Source: Pseudomonadota bacterium (GTDB lineage Bacteria > Pseudomonadota > Alphaproteobacteria > Rhodobacterales > Rhodobacteraceae). Taken from it: DNA of 64,000 bases. How positions within the stretch are numbered: position 1 is the first letter of the stretch; every line of letters begins with the position of its first letter. The stretch covers positions 1-64,000 of the forward strand of contig JAJZVD010000001.1 of NCBI GenBank assembly GCA_021845805.1, in the 5' to 3' direction. Below the pieces are notes generated by a model. The model worked only from the letters and a program-made list of their open reading frames with translations, was not told the origin of the DNA and did no database searches. Made by a program: the position numbers and the translations under genes. Shown one piece after another: positions 45,598-53,193 of this stretch.

Positions 45598-46437
45598 TCA
45601 GATCACGAGGTCCAGCGGCAGGTCGGCGATGTCGCGCAGGCGTTGCCCCTCGATCATCGTTTCGACAAGTTCCAGCGTCTCGCGGTCCTGCGCGCGCAGC
45701 ACGTCCAGCAGTTCGGGCAGCGCGAAATGATAGACGCAGTCGATGTCGCCGGTTCCAAGCGCGATGGCGGCGATCCGCGACGGTGTGGGCTCGGCCGTGA
45801 CGGCGGCGATATGCGGCAGCCGGCCCTTGCGGTTGCGGATCAGGTTCAGCGCCTCGGACCGGGTGTTCTGCACCCGATCCGACCGGATCGTCAGCTTGCA
45901 GCTGATCGAGGCATGCAGGGTCGCCCGCGCCCCGTTTGCCATCCGCAGCGGCGTGCGCGTGGCGACCGTGCCGTCGACGAGCACGGTCTCTCGGTTGATC
46001 GTGGCATCCGTTTCCGGCTCTCGGAACACGACAATGTCGGGCTTGATCAGATAGTCGGCCCCGAGAAGGGTTTTCAGTTCGCGGCTTGCGTCGGCCAGCG
46101 CCTGCAGATCGTCAAGATGGTGATACTGATCGAACTGCGAAATCGTCTTGCCCCGCGCGACGGTCAGCGCACCGGGGCGGATGTGTCGAAGCTGGGCCAG
46201 CGTGTCCGCCAGGAACTGCTGGCAGACGGTTTCGAACATCGCGCCCGCCGACTGGCCCGCGGGCTTCGTCACCACGGTCTTGGATTGTCCGATCCTGGCC
46301 ACCAGGGCGGCCGAGATCTCGCGGCTTGGCCGGTTCGAGACATCGGCGATGCTGGGAACGCCGTTCGTCAGCGTGATGGGCCCCGCCAGACACGCCGCGT
46401 GGAACCGACGGCGCGCGCCGGTCAGCCAGGCCTCCAT
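45598..46437 (-). CDS. Type II restriction endonuclease, NgoMIV family
   Basis: 279 aa. The catalytic segment SISCKLTIRSDRVQNTRSEA near residues 178-197, followed by LNLIRNRKGRLPHIAAVTAE, matches the active-site region of NgoMIV (Ser-Cys-Lys with a later Glu), as I remember it. The upstream acidic residue is in YLIKPDIVVFRE near 131-141. NgoMIV cuts GCCGGC with a four-base overhang; whether this enzyme has the same site is inference. The start overlaps the methyltransferase stop by ATGA, and the gene ends 12 bp after the tRNA-Val 3' end. Confidence 0.88.
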   Translation of the reverse strand: MEAWLTGARRRFHAACLAGPITLTNGVPSIADVSNRPSREISAALVARIGQSKTVVTKPAGQSAGAMFETVCQQFLADTLAQLRHIRPGALTVARGKTISQFDQYHHLDDLQALADASRELKTLLGADYLIKPDIVVFREPETDATINRETVLVDGTVATRTPLRMANGARATLHASISCKLTIRSDRVQNTRSEALNLIRNRKGRLPHIAAVTAEPTPSRIAAIALGTGDIDCVYHFALPELLDVLRAQDRETLELVETMIEGQRLRDIADLPLDLVI

Positions 46438-47408
46438 CAGGCCACCGCGTGAAGGCGGCGGGCGGTGATCGCGGCCTTGATCCGACCGGCGACAGCGGCC
46501 GCGACCGGTGGCGGGAACGCGTTGCCCACCTGGCGATAGGCCGCGGTCTTGCGCCCGGCGAACTGCCAGTCATCGGGGAAGCCCTGCAACCGGGCCACCA
46601 TGCGCACGGTCAGCCGCGGCATCCCCGTGAAGTCGGGATCGGGCGGGGTTTCGGCGATGCTGCTGCCATTGACCCCCAGGCTGGCCCAGGCGCGGCGCGC
46701 GCGCGTCGGGCCAAGGTCGGGGCCGCCGTGTTTCTTCGAGCCGCCGACGATCGTCGGGGCGATCTCGTCGGCCCGGCTGCGCCAGGCGTCGGCGCCCTTC
46801 CAGCCGCGCGCGGCCATCAGGTCGTGCAGCGTCTCGCCCACCGTGGCGGCGCGCTCGCCGGTACCGGTGGGCCACTGGAACCCGTCGGCATAGCGTTCGT
46901 GGATCGCCACGATCACGACGCGCGGGCGCAGTTGCGGCACCCCGAAGTCGGAGGCGTTGTAAAGGTGCCAATCGGCAAAGGTATAGCCCAGCTTCCGCAG
47001 GTCATCGCGCAGCCTGTGACGGTAATCGGCAAAGACGGCGTCAAGGAAGCCGCGCACGTTTTCCAGCATGACCGCCTTGGGGCGCACCTCGTCGACCACG
47101 CGGATGGCCTCGGGAAACAGGTCGCGTTCGTCGGCGGGGCCAAGCTGCTTTCCCGCAACCGAAAAGGGCGGGCAGGGCACCCCGCCTGCCACCAGATCGA
47201 CACCGTGATAGGGGCGCGCGTCAAACTTCGTCAGGTCGGCCTGTGCCCCGTCGATGACATTCCACGCGGGGCGGTTCAGGCGCAGGCTGGCGCGCGACCA
47301 GTCGTCGATCTCGACCAGGGCGTGGTGCCCGAATCCTGCCCGTTCCAGCCCAAGCGCCTGCCCGCCGCCGCCCGCGCAAAGCTCGATGGAAGACAGTTCA
47401 TTCGGCAT
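46437..47408 (-). CDS. DNA (cytosine-5) methyltransferase of the NgoMIV-type system
   Basis: 323 aa with 5mC-methyltransferase motifs in order. Motif I is ELCAGGGGQALGLERAGF near residues 10-27, motif IV GGVPCPPFSVAGKQ with the catalytic cysteine near 79, motif VI LENVRGFLD near 115, motif VIII LRPRVVIVAIH, then the target recognition region and motif X RQVGNAFPPPVA near 298. It protects the host by methylating the recognition site. It is transcribed before the endonuclease gene, so protection precedes cutting. Confidence 0.93.
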   Translation of the reverse strand: MPNELSSIELCAGGGGQALGLERAGFGHHALVEIDDWSRASLRLNRPAWNVIDGAQADLTKFDARPYHGVDLVAGGVPCPPFSVAGKQLGPADERDLFPEAIRVVDEVRPKAVMLENVRGFLDAVFADYRHRLRDDLRKLGYTFADWHLYNASDFGVPQLRPRVVIVAIHERYADGFQWPTGTGERAATVGETLHDLMAARGWKGADAWRSRADEIAPTIVGGSKKHGGPDLGPTRARRAWASLGVNGSSIAETPPDPDFTGMPRLTVRMVARLQGFPDDWQFAGRKTAAYRQVGNAFPPPVAAAVAGRIKAAITARRLHAVA

Positions 47409-47436
47409 CTAGTGGCTTATCCCGATTTTCCAACAA

Positions 47437-47466
47437 CATATCGCGCATCGGCCGGGGCCAAGTCAA
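47437..47466 (-). promoter_or_regulatory. Candidate promoter of the restriction-modification operon
   Basis: On the minus strand TTGACT (47461-47466) is followed after 18 bp by GATATG (47437-47442). The methyltransferase ATG is 29 bp downstream. The rest of the 246-bp gap to the pirin gene shows no other clear feature. Confidence 0.35.
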
Positions 47467-47654
47467 CGACCTTGTCGGCCCGCACCAGCAGAACAGAATG
47501 GGAATGAAACCCCAACAAGAGCTTAAGCAGAGGCGCGTGGAGGGCATCGGGTTGCCACGCCTGTGCGCCGCTGCACCTGCCCTGCGCAGCGGGCGGGGGA
47601 AGGCAACGGCCCCCGCCTGCGCTATGTTGGACGGGTAACGCACAGGAGGCGCGC

Positions 47655-48593
47655 ATGAGCTGGAACCCCTTGCTTGATCCCGGCATTCCGCTGGGAGACG
47701 CGGTCGACGCGATCGAGGCGGTGATCGTGCCGCGCGCGCGCGATCTGGGCGGCTTCGAGGTGCGCCGTGCGCTGCCCTCGCAGGCGCGGCAGATGGTGGG
47801 GCCGTTCATCTTCTTCGACCAGATGGGCCCGGCCGAATTCCTGACCGGCCAGGGCATCGACGTGCGGCCGCATCCGCATATCGGTCTCTCGACGGTCACC
47901 TACCTGTTCCAGGGGCGGCTGCATCACCGCGACTCGCTGGGCACCGACCAGTGGATCGAGCCGGGGGCCGTGAACCTGATGACGGCGGGGATCGGCATCA
48001 CCCATTCCGAACGGACTGACGGCCCGGCGCGGCAGGCCCCGCAGCGGATGTTCGGGGTGCAGACCTGGCTGGCCCTGCCGCTTGCGCATGAGGACGACCC
48101 CGCCGCCTTCACCCATGTCGCGGCCGGGTCGCTGCCGGTGCTCGAGGGCGAGGGCAAGGAGGTGCGGGTGATCCTGGGGCGCGCCTGGGGGGCCGAGGCG
48201 CCGGTCGAGACGCCCTCGGAAACCTTCTATGCCGACGCGCTGCTGGCGGCAGGGGCGGTGCTCCCGCTGCCCGACGACCAGGAGGACCGCGGCATCTATG
48301 TGCTGTCGGGCGAGGTGAGCGTGGCGGGCCAGAGCTTCGAGGCCGGGCGGATGCTGGTGTTCCGGCCGGGCGACCGGCTGGGTGTGCGGGCGGGGCCGCA
48401 GGGGGCGCGGCTGCTGGTGCTGGGCGGCGCCACGCTGGAGGGGCCGCGGCATATCTGGTGGAACTTCGTCGCCTCGTCGAAAGAGCGGATCGAGGCGGCG
48501 AAAGAAGCCTGGCGCGCGGGCGACTGGATGCATGGCCGGTTCCGGCTTCCGCCCGGCGACGACGGCGAATTCATCCCCGCGCCGGATCGCTGA
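47655..48593 (+). CDS. Pirin-family protein
   Basis: 312 aa of the bicupin pirin family. The N-terminal cupin holds the metal ligands: two histidines in VRPHPHIGLSTVTYLF near residues 76-81, and the His and Glu of GIGITHSERTDG near 116-121. The C-terminal half is a second cupin (IYVLSGEVSVAGQSFEAGRM). Some members have quercetinase activity; others are redox sensors. The function here is unknown. It stands alone between the restriction-modification operon and a secreted orphan. Confidence 0.92.
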   Translation: MSWNPLLDPGIPLGDAVDAIEAVIVPRARDLGGFEVRRALPSQARQMVGPFIFFDQMGPAEFLTGQGIDVRPHPHIGLSTVTYLFQGRLHHRDSLGTDQWIEPGAVNLMTAGIGITHSERTDGPARQAPQRMFGVQTWLALPLAHEDDPAAFTHVAAGSLPVLEGEGKEVRVILGRAWGAEAPVETPSETFYADALLAAGAVLPLPDDQEDRGIYVLSGEVSVAGQSFEAGRMLVFRPGDRLGVRAGPQGARLLVLGGATLEGPRHIWWNFVASSKERIEAAKEAWRAGDWMHGRFRLPPGDDGEFIPAPDR

Positions 48594-48670
48594 GCGCCAC
48601 CCCGGCCCTTGCCCGGGGCGGCGGGGCGGATATGCTTCCCCCGCCGGGGTGGGTCCGGGGCGGGGGCAGG

Positions 48671-49174
48671 ATGACGGTTGCAGGAACGACAGGGGCGCGG
48701 GCGATCGCGCTGGCGCTGGCTGGGCTGATCGCTTCGGGTCAAGCGGGGCAGGCGACACCCGCGGCCTTCGGCAGCGGCCTCGCAGGCTGGAGCTTTACCC
48801 GCGAGATGTTGCAGGACGGCAGCGTGGACTGCCGCGCGACGTTGCAGACGGACGGGCGCGCGCCCGCGATGGGCTTCGTGGCCACGCCGGACGACAGCGG
48901 GGTCGGCTATTTCACAACCGATGGGCCCGGGCTCGCTGGGGTCTGGGCCGACAGCCAAATGACGGCCGCGGGCGCGACCGACGGGCTGACGGTGACCGGC
49001 GACGGGCACCGGCTGATGTTCAACGGCATCGATGCGGTGCGGATGGAAGACATCGCGAGGGCGGGTGGCTTCACCTATCTGCTGCCCGGGGTCGAGGGCG
49101 GCTCGAACCGGGTCGATCTGGGGCCGCGCGCCGAAGAGGCGCTGAAGATGCTGTGGGACTGCACCGACGGCTAG
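48671..49174 (+). CDS. Secreted hypothetical protein
   Basis: 167 aa with a probable signal peptide (ARAIALALAGLIASGQAGQA) cleaved near residue 28. The mature part has two cysteines (VDCRATLQ and MLWDCTDG at the very end), consistent with one disulfide. Beta-rich segments such as GVGYFTTDGPGLAGVWADSQ suggest a small periplasmic domain. I do not recognise the family. ATG 48671 follows a GGGGCAGG stretch. The next 243 bp to the tRNA pair contain no gene I can support. Confidence 0.65.
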   Translation: MTVAGTTGARAIALALAGLIASGQAGQATPAAFGSGLAGWSFTREMLQDGSVDCRATLQTDGRAPAMGFVATPDDSGVGYFTTDGPGLAGVWADSQMTAAGATDGLTVTGDGHRLMFNGIDAVRMEDIARAGGFTYLLPGVEGGSNRVDLGPRAEEALKMLWDCTDG

Positions 49175-49417
49175 GACGCACAAGACGGGGGGGGCGGGCG
49201 GGGCGATCCGCGGCCACCCGAGACCGTCCGGGCGGCACGGATTTCCCGGATCGCAGCGGCCGCGACACGGCGTGGCAGGGCGTCGCCGCAGCCTGTGGCG
49301 ACGTGCCCGACAGGGGAGGGCGGGGGACTTGCGGATTTTTCCGGCCGCCGCTTGACGCCGCCCGCGGGGATGCGTAAAGACGCCCCACGCCCGGAACGCG
49401 ATGCCGGGTGGGGATGG

Positions 49418-49494
49418 GCGGTTGTAGCTCAGTTGGTTAGAGTACCGGCCTGTCACGCCGGGGGTCGCGGGTTCGAGCCCCGTCAACCGCGCCA
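49418..49494 (+). tRNA. tRNA-Asp(GUC), copy 1
   Basis: A 77-nt cloverleaf. Acceptor GCGGTTG pairs with CAACCGC, and anticodon stem CCGGC/GCCGG encloses loop CTGTCAC, giving GUC. The T-arm is CGCGGGTTCGAGCCCCG and CCA is encoded. The sequence is identical to copy 2. Confidence 0.96.
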
Positions 49495-49525
49495 CATCCC
49501 CTCCAGATCGCACCGAGCAGGACGC

Positions 49526-49602
49526 GCGGTTGTAGCTCAGTTGGTTAGAGTACCGGCCTGTCACGCCGGGGGTCGCGGGTTCGAGCCCCGTCAACCGCGC
49601 CA
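49526..49602 (+). tRNA. tRNA-Asp(GUC), copy 2
   Basis: Identical over all 77 nt to the copy at 49418 and separated from it by 31 nt. The two are probably co-transcribed and arose by tandem duplication. Confidence 0.96.
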
Positions 49603-49676
49603 GTCCTGTTCCACCCCGGCTTGTCGATCATGCCGATTTTGGAATATGTTGTCCTCCTGACCGGGAGGTACGCAGG

Positions 49677-49901
49677 ATGTCCTATCTCGACCAACTGCCG
49701 CTGGGCGCTCTGGTGATCGCGGCACTGACGCTGGGGCTGGCGCCATTCTTTCCCGAACCGCATCTCTGGGAAAAGCTGAAGATGCTGGCGGCCGGGCAGC
49801 TTTCGCGCCCGATCGACATCTTCGACCTCGTGCTGCATGCCGCGCCCTGGTTGCTGCTGGCGGCCAAGCTGCTGCGGATGGCCACGACCGCCGCGGGCTG
49901 A
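49677..49901 (+). CDS. Small membrane protein
   Basis: 74 aa with two hydrophobic helices, LGALVIAALTLGLAPFF near residues 9-25 and LVLHAAPWLLLAAKLLRM near 51-68. They are joined by an amphipathic loop PEPHLWEKLKMLAAGQLSRP. Proteins of this type are common in Rhodobacterales, usually without assigned function. GGGAGG lies 8 nt before the ATG. It stands alone between the tRNA-Asp pair and the DUF1344-like genes. Confidence 0.8.
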   Translation: MSYLDQLPLGALVIAALTLGLAPFFPEPHLWEKLKMLAAGQLSRPIDIFDLVLHAAPWLLLAAKLLRMATTAAG

Positions 49902-49923
49902 TCACGGGGATGTCACGGGCGAT

Positions 49924-49940
49924 AACTAAACCGTTTAGTT
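49924..49940. promoter_or_regulatory. Palindrome upstream of the first DUF1344-like gene
   Basis: AACTAAAC-C-GTTTAGTT is a perfect inverted repeat around one base. Its 15-bp core is repeated exactly upstream of the paralogue at 50633. It lies 153 bp before the gene and is followed in both copies by a conserved CTATCT, a possible -10. Its size fits a TetR-type operator. Confidence 0.55.
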
Positions 49941-50093
49941 CACTTTTGCCCGTCGCCGTGATGCCTATCTCATCGACACGGGCCGCGGGGTGCCGGGTCT
50001 CGCCAGACGGGCGGGGCCGACGCGACACCCCGGAACGTCCCGGATGTGGGCGGATGCCGATTGCGGGTCCGCCGAATGACGATGGAGAATGAC

Positions 50094-50360
50094 ATGCGCA
50101 ACAAGTTTGTCCCCGCCCTGCTCGCCGCCGTTCTGGTGTCGGCTCCGCTGGCCTCGATGGCGCGGACCTCGGGCTATTTCAGCGACGCCGTGGTGAAATC
50201 GGTGAACCCGAGCGCCCTGACGGTGACGATGGATGACGGCAACACCTACGCGCTGAACTACGCGGCCCAGGCGAACGAGTTGAAGCCGGGCCAGCACATC
50301 GCGTTCAACTGGATCGACGTGAACGGCGGCAGCCGCCTGACCTCGTTCCAGCCGAGCTGA
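50094..50360 (+). CDS. DUF1344-like exported protein, copy 1
   Basis: 88 aa. The signal peptide MRNKFVPALLAAVLVSAPLA ends near SMAR. The mature 64 residues form a small beta-barrel-like domain (VVKSVNPSALTVTMDDGNTY then LNYAAQANELKPGQHIAFNW). It is nearly identical to copy 2 at 50806, differing at a handful of positions. Function is unknown; a periplasmic small-ligand or envelope role is possible. The ATG is fixed by GGAG upstream and by conservation between copies, over alternative in-frame ATGs at 50076 and 50082. Confidence 0.85.
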   Translation: MRNKFVPALLAAVLVSAPLASMARTSGYFSDAVVKSVNPSALTVTMDDGNTYALNYAAQANELKPGQHIAFNWIDVNGGSRLTSFQPS

Positions 50361-50390
50361 TCGACCGGCGCACCGGATTTCCGGCGCCAC

Positions 50391-50414
50391 ACGGAGGCCC
50401 CTCGGGGCCTCCGT
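50391..50414 (+). terminator. Hairpin terminator after DUF1344-like copy 1
   Basis: An 11-bp stem, ACGGAGGCCCC and GGGGCCTCCGT, with a two-base loop lies 30 bp after the stop and is followed by short T runs. The interval from here to 50805 also holds the duplicated upstream region of copy 2; 50415-50632 has nothing else clear. Confidence 0.7.
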
Positions 50415-50632
50415 TTACGTTTGTGCCGCCCGGAACCGTCGCTCAACAGGTTCGTGAAGGCCCCCGGCGTCGCGGCATCCGGTGGGAAGCGGCCGCGGCG
50501 AGGCTGGCATGGTTGCGGGAGCCCATGTTTTACAATGCCTTGTGCCGCCGAGGGGCAGCGGCGGCCCTGCGACGGAAGCTGTGCCTAGCCCCGTTCAACC
50601 GGCATTCGATCACGCCCGGATCGCAGAAGTTA

Positions 50633-50647
50633 ACTAAACCGTTTAGT
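50633..50647. promoter_or_regulatory. Palindrome upstream of the second DUF1344-like gene
   Basis: ACTAAAC-C-GTTTAGT repeats the core of the palindrome at 49924. The following 100 bp are recognisably the same as those after the first palindrome, with scattered substitutions and small indels. Confidence 0.55.
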
Positions 50648-50805
50648 GCACTTTCATCCGCCGCCAGGATGGCTATCTGTCTGCCACGGGCCGCGGGTTG
50701 CCGGGCCTCGCCAGACGGGCGGGACCGACGCGACAACCTGAGAAGGCCCATGACACGTGCGTGCGGATGCCGAATGCGGGTCCGCCCCTTTCGATGGAGT
50801 ATAGA

Positions 50806-51072
50806 ATGCGCAACAAGTTTGTCCCCGCCCTGCTCGCCGCTGTTCTGGTGTCGGCTCCGCTGGCCTCGATGGCCCGGACCTCGGGCTATTTCAGCAGCGC
50901 CGTGGTGCAGTCGGTGAACCCGAGCGCCATGACCGTCACCATGCAGGACGGCAACACCTATGCGCTGAACTACGCGGCCCAGGCGAACGAGCTGAAGCCG
51001 GGCCAGCACATCGCGTTCAACTGGATCGACGTGAACGGCGGTAGCCGCCTGACCTCGTTCCGGCCGAGCTGA
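50806..51072 (+). CDS. DUF1344-like exported protein, copy 2
   Basis: 88 aa, the same length as copy 1, with an identical signal peptide and only a few changes in the mature part (SSAVVQSVNPSAMTVTMQDG and a final SFRPS). It is preceded by GGAG at the same place. The two genes and about 170 bp of upstream DNA form a tandem duplication with a period near 710 bp. A TTCG-loop hairpin follows at 51116. Confidence 0.85.
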   Translation: MRNKFVPALLAAVLVSAPLASMARTSGYFSSAVVQSVNPSAMTVTMQDGNTYALNYAAQANELKPGQHIAFNWIDVNGGSRLTSFRPS

Positions 51073-51115
51073 GCCGACTGGCGCCAAGCCACCACGTCGC
51101 CCGCGGCGAAACCAC

Positions 51116-51141
51116 ACAAGGGCCCCTTCGGGGGCCCTTGT
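51116..51141 (+). terminator. Hairpin terminator after DUF1344-like copy 2
   Basis: An 11-bp stem, ACAAGGGCCCC and GGGGCCCTTGT, closed by a stable TTCG loop. It lies 43 bp after the stop and has no long T run. It differs in sequence from the terminator of copy 1. Confidence 0.7.
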
Positions 51142-51318
51142 CATGTCTGAGCGGAACTCCGCTTCGCAACATCATGTCGCGTCGGTGTGATGGCCTGCAA
51201 CAAGGGGATGCGGTATAATCGAAATCGGGCGGCAGGACGCGCGGGCCGGAAGGCCGGGCGCCCGGGTCAGGGCTGGGGCCCGCCGCCGTGGTCTGGGCAG
51301 CCGTGTGGAGCAGAAAAG

Positions 51319-51573
51319 ATGCGCAAGAAGATTGCAACGGGACTGGTTGCGGTGACGCTGATGCTGGCGCCGGTGGCGGCGCTTGCCCATGTGTCGAAAG
51401 GGGTGGTGAAGACCATCGATACCCATCGGATGATCCTGCGCCTGACCGACGGCAGCGCCTTCACGCTGCCGAAGGGGGTAGGGCTGCACCTGCACAAGGG
51501 CGACAAGGTTCGCGTCGCCTGGGCGATGTCGGGCAAGCACCACCTGGTCAGCAAGGTCACGGTGATCCACTGA
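51319..51573 (+). CDS. DUF1344-like exported protein, divergent third paralogue
   Basis: 84 aa with signal peptide MRKKIATGLVAVTLMLAPVA and a mature domain built like the two upstream paralogues (VVKTIDTHRMILRLTDGSAF, then GLHLHKGDKVRVAWAMSGKH). It is more basic and has histidines in the HLHKG and GKHHL segments that might bind metal. Function is unknown. The palindrome found upstream of the other two copies is not seen here. A G/C hairpin at 51585-51608 follows. Confidence 0.8.
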   Translation: MRKKIATGLVAVTLMLAPVAALAHVSKGVVKTIDTHRMILRLTDGSAFTLPKGVGLHLHKGDKVRVAWAMSGKHHLVSKVTVIH

Positions 51574-51584
51574 ACCGGTGTTGG

Positions 51585-51608
51585 CCGGAGGCCCCGCGGG
51601 GCCTCCGG
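51585..51608. terminator. G/C hairpin between DUF1344-like gene 3 and the M20 dipeptidase
   Basis: CCGGAGGCCCC and GGGGCCTCCGG form an 11-bp stem around CG, between convergent genes. No T run follows, so its strength is uncertain. Confidence 0.55.
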
Positions 51609-51616
51609 TGTCGGGC

Positions 51617-52987
51617 TCAGGCCAGGGCGGCGAGGATGCGCGCCCAGGACCGGATTCCCTTGTGAAAGCTTTCCACGTCATATTTCTCGTTCGGCGAGTG
51701 GATCTGGTCGTCATCCCGGCCAAAGCCGATCAGCATCGCATCCATCCCCAGGATCGACTTGAAATAGCCCGCGATCGGGATCGAGCCGCCGCAGCCGACG
51801 TAAGAGGCAGGCCGCCCCCATTCCGCCGTCAGCGCGCCGCGCGCCTTCTCGAAGGCGGGGTCGGCGATTTCCATCATCCCCGCCGGGCTGGCGCCGTGGC
51901 CGTGGAATTCCACCGTGCAGTCAGGCGGCAGCAGGGACCGGACATGGGCGCGGAAATTCTCGCGGATCGCGAGCGGGTCCTGCTGGCCGACCAGGCGGAA
52001 GCTGATCTTGGCATGGGCCTCGGACGGCAGCACGGTCTTGAACCCGTCACCGGTATAGCCGCCCCAGATCCCGTTCACCTCGCAGGTCGGCCGCGACCAG
52101 ATCATCTCCAGCGGCGTGCGGTCCTTCTCGCCCGCGGGCTCCGACAGGCCCACGTCGTTCAGGAACTTCGCATGGTCGAAGGCCAGGTTCTGCCACTGCG
52201 CGCGCACCGCGTCGGGCAACTCGGGCACGCCATCATAGAACTGCGGCACAGTGATGCGGCCGTTTTCATCGTGCAGGCTGGCGATGATCTTCGACAGCAC
52301 GCGGATCGGGTTCATCGCCGCCCCGCCATACATGCCGGAATGCAGGTCCTTGCTGGGGCCGCGGATCGTCAGTTCCTCGCCCAGCAGGCCGCGCAGCATG
52401 GTGACGATGGCGGGCACGGTCGATTCGAACAGCCCGGTGTCGCAGATCAGCGCGATGTCCGATGTCAGTTCGGCCGCGTTCTCTTTCATGAACGGGATGA
52501 GCGAGGGCGACCCCGATTCCTCCTCGCCCTCGAAGAACAGGGTCAGGTTGCCGGGCAGCGCCCCATGCACCGCCTTCCAGGCGCGGCAGGCCTCGACAAA
52601 GGTCATCAACTGGCCCTTGTCGTCGCTGGCCCCCCGGGCGCGGATCAGCTTGCCCCGCGGGCCGTCCTGGATCTCGGGGTCGAACGGGTCGCGATCCCAG
52701 AGCGACAGGGGGTCGACCGGCTGCACGTCATAGTGGCCGTAGAACAGCAGATGCGGGCCCTCGCCGCGGGAATGCGCCACGACCATCGGATGGCCGGGCG
52801 TCGGCCGCTTCGACGCCTCGAACCCCAGACCCTGCAACTCGGCCACCAGCCAGTCGGCGGCGCGGTCGCAATCGCCCTTGAAGGCCGGGTCGGTCGAGAT
52901 CGAGGGGATTCGCAGCAGGTCCATCAGCCGGGCGGTCGCCTCGGGCAGCGTGTCGTCGATCTTGCTCAGCACCGTGTCCAGTGACAT
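51617..52987 (-). CDS. M20-family metallopeptidase (dipeptidase)
   Basis: 456 aa. Zinc ligands and catalytic residues are visible: H and D in LLFYGHYDVQPVDP near residues 80-93, D in RGASDDKGQ near 117, EE in LFFEGEEESGSPSL near 151-156, and D in LICDTGLF. The C-terminal GCGGSIPIAGYF and HSPNEKYDVESF complete the site. It hydrolyses dipeptides or related amides in the cytoplasm. ATG 52987 gives a typical start; upstream of it lies the shared interval with hemA. Confidence 0.92.
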   Translation of the reverse strand: MSLDTVLSKIDDTLPEATARLMDLLRIPSISTDPAFKGDCDRAADWLVAELQGLGFEASKRPTPGHPMVVAHSRGEGPHLLFYGHYDVQPVDPLSLWDRDPFDPEIQDGPRGKLIRARGASDDKGQLMTFVEACRAWKAVHGALPGNLTLFFEGEEESGSPSLIPFMKENAAELTSDIALICDTGLFESTVPAIVTMLRGLLGEELTIRGPSKDLHSGMYGGAAMNPIRVLSKIIASLHDENGRITVPQFYDGVPELPDAVRAQWQNLAFDHAKFLNDVGLSEPAGEKDRTPLEMIWSRPTCEVNGIWGGYTGDGFKTVLPSEAHAKISFRLVGQQDPLAIRENFRAHVRSLLPPDCTVEFHGHGASPAGMMEIADPAFEKARGALTAEWGRPASYVGCGGSIPIAGYFKSILGMDAMLIGFGRDDDQIHSPNEKYDVESFHKGIRSWARILAALA

Positions 52988-53119
52988 CGGCATCTCCTTC
53001 TTCCTGATCGGCGCGAGCCTAGCACCCGTGCCGCCCGCGTCCAGACCGCCGTTCCATCGCGAAGGGTTGAAGGCATTGCAGGGCAGGGTGGCAAAATGAC
53101 CCCTTTGCGAAAGATGCAT

Positions 53120-53133
53120 TTGATCGGTATCAA
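53120..53133. promoter_or_regulatory. FNR/FnrL box upstream of hemA
   Basis: TTGAT-CGGT-ATCAA is a perfect match to the FNR consensus TTGAT-N4-ATCAA. It lies 60 bp before the hemA ATG, between hemA and the divergent peptidase. In Rhodobacter sphaeroides FnrL is known to control hemA with oxygen. Confidence 0.85.
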
Positions 53134-53193
53134 GGCGCCGCGCGAAGGATCGCCCTAGATGCGGCCCAAGGCCCCCCGGCGAAAGGCATTCCG

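Noticed and set aside
47409-47654. Small minus-strand open frame upstream of pirin
   Set aside because: No ribosome binding site or domain; it overlaps the promoter region of the restriction-modification operon.
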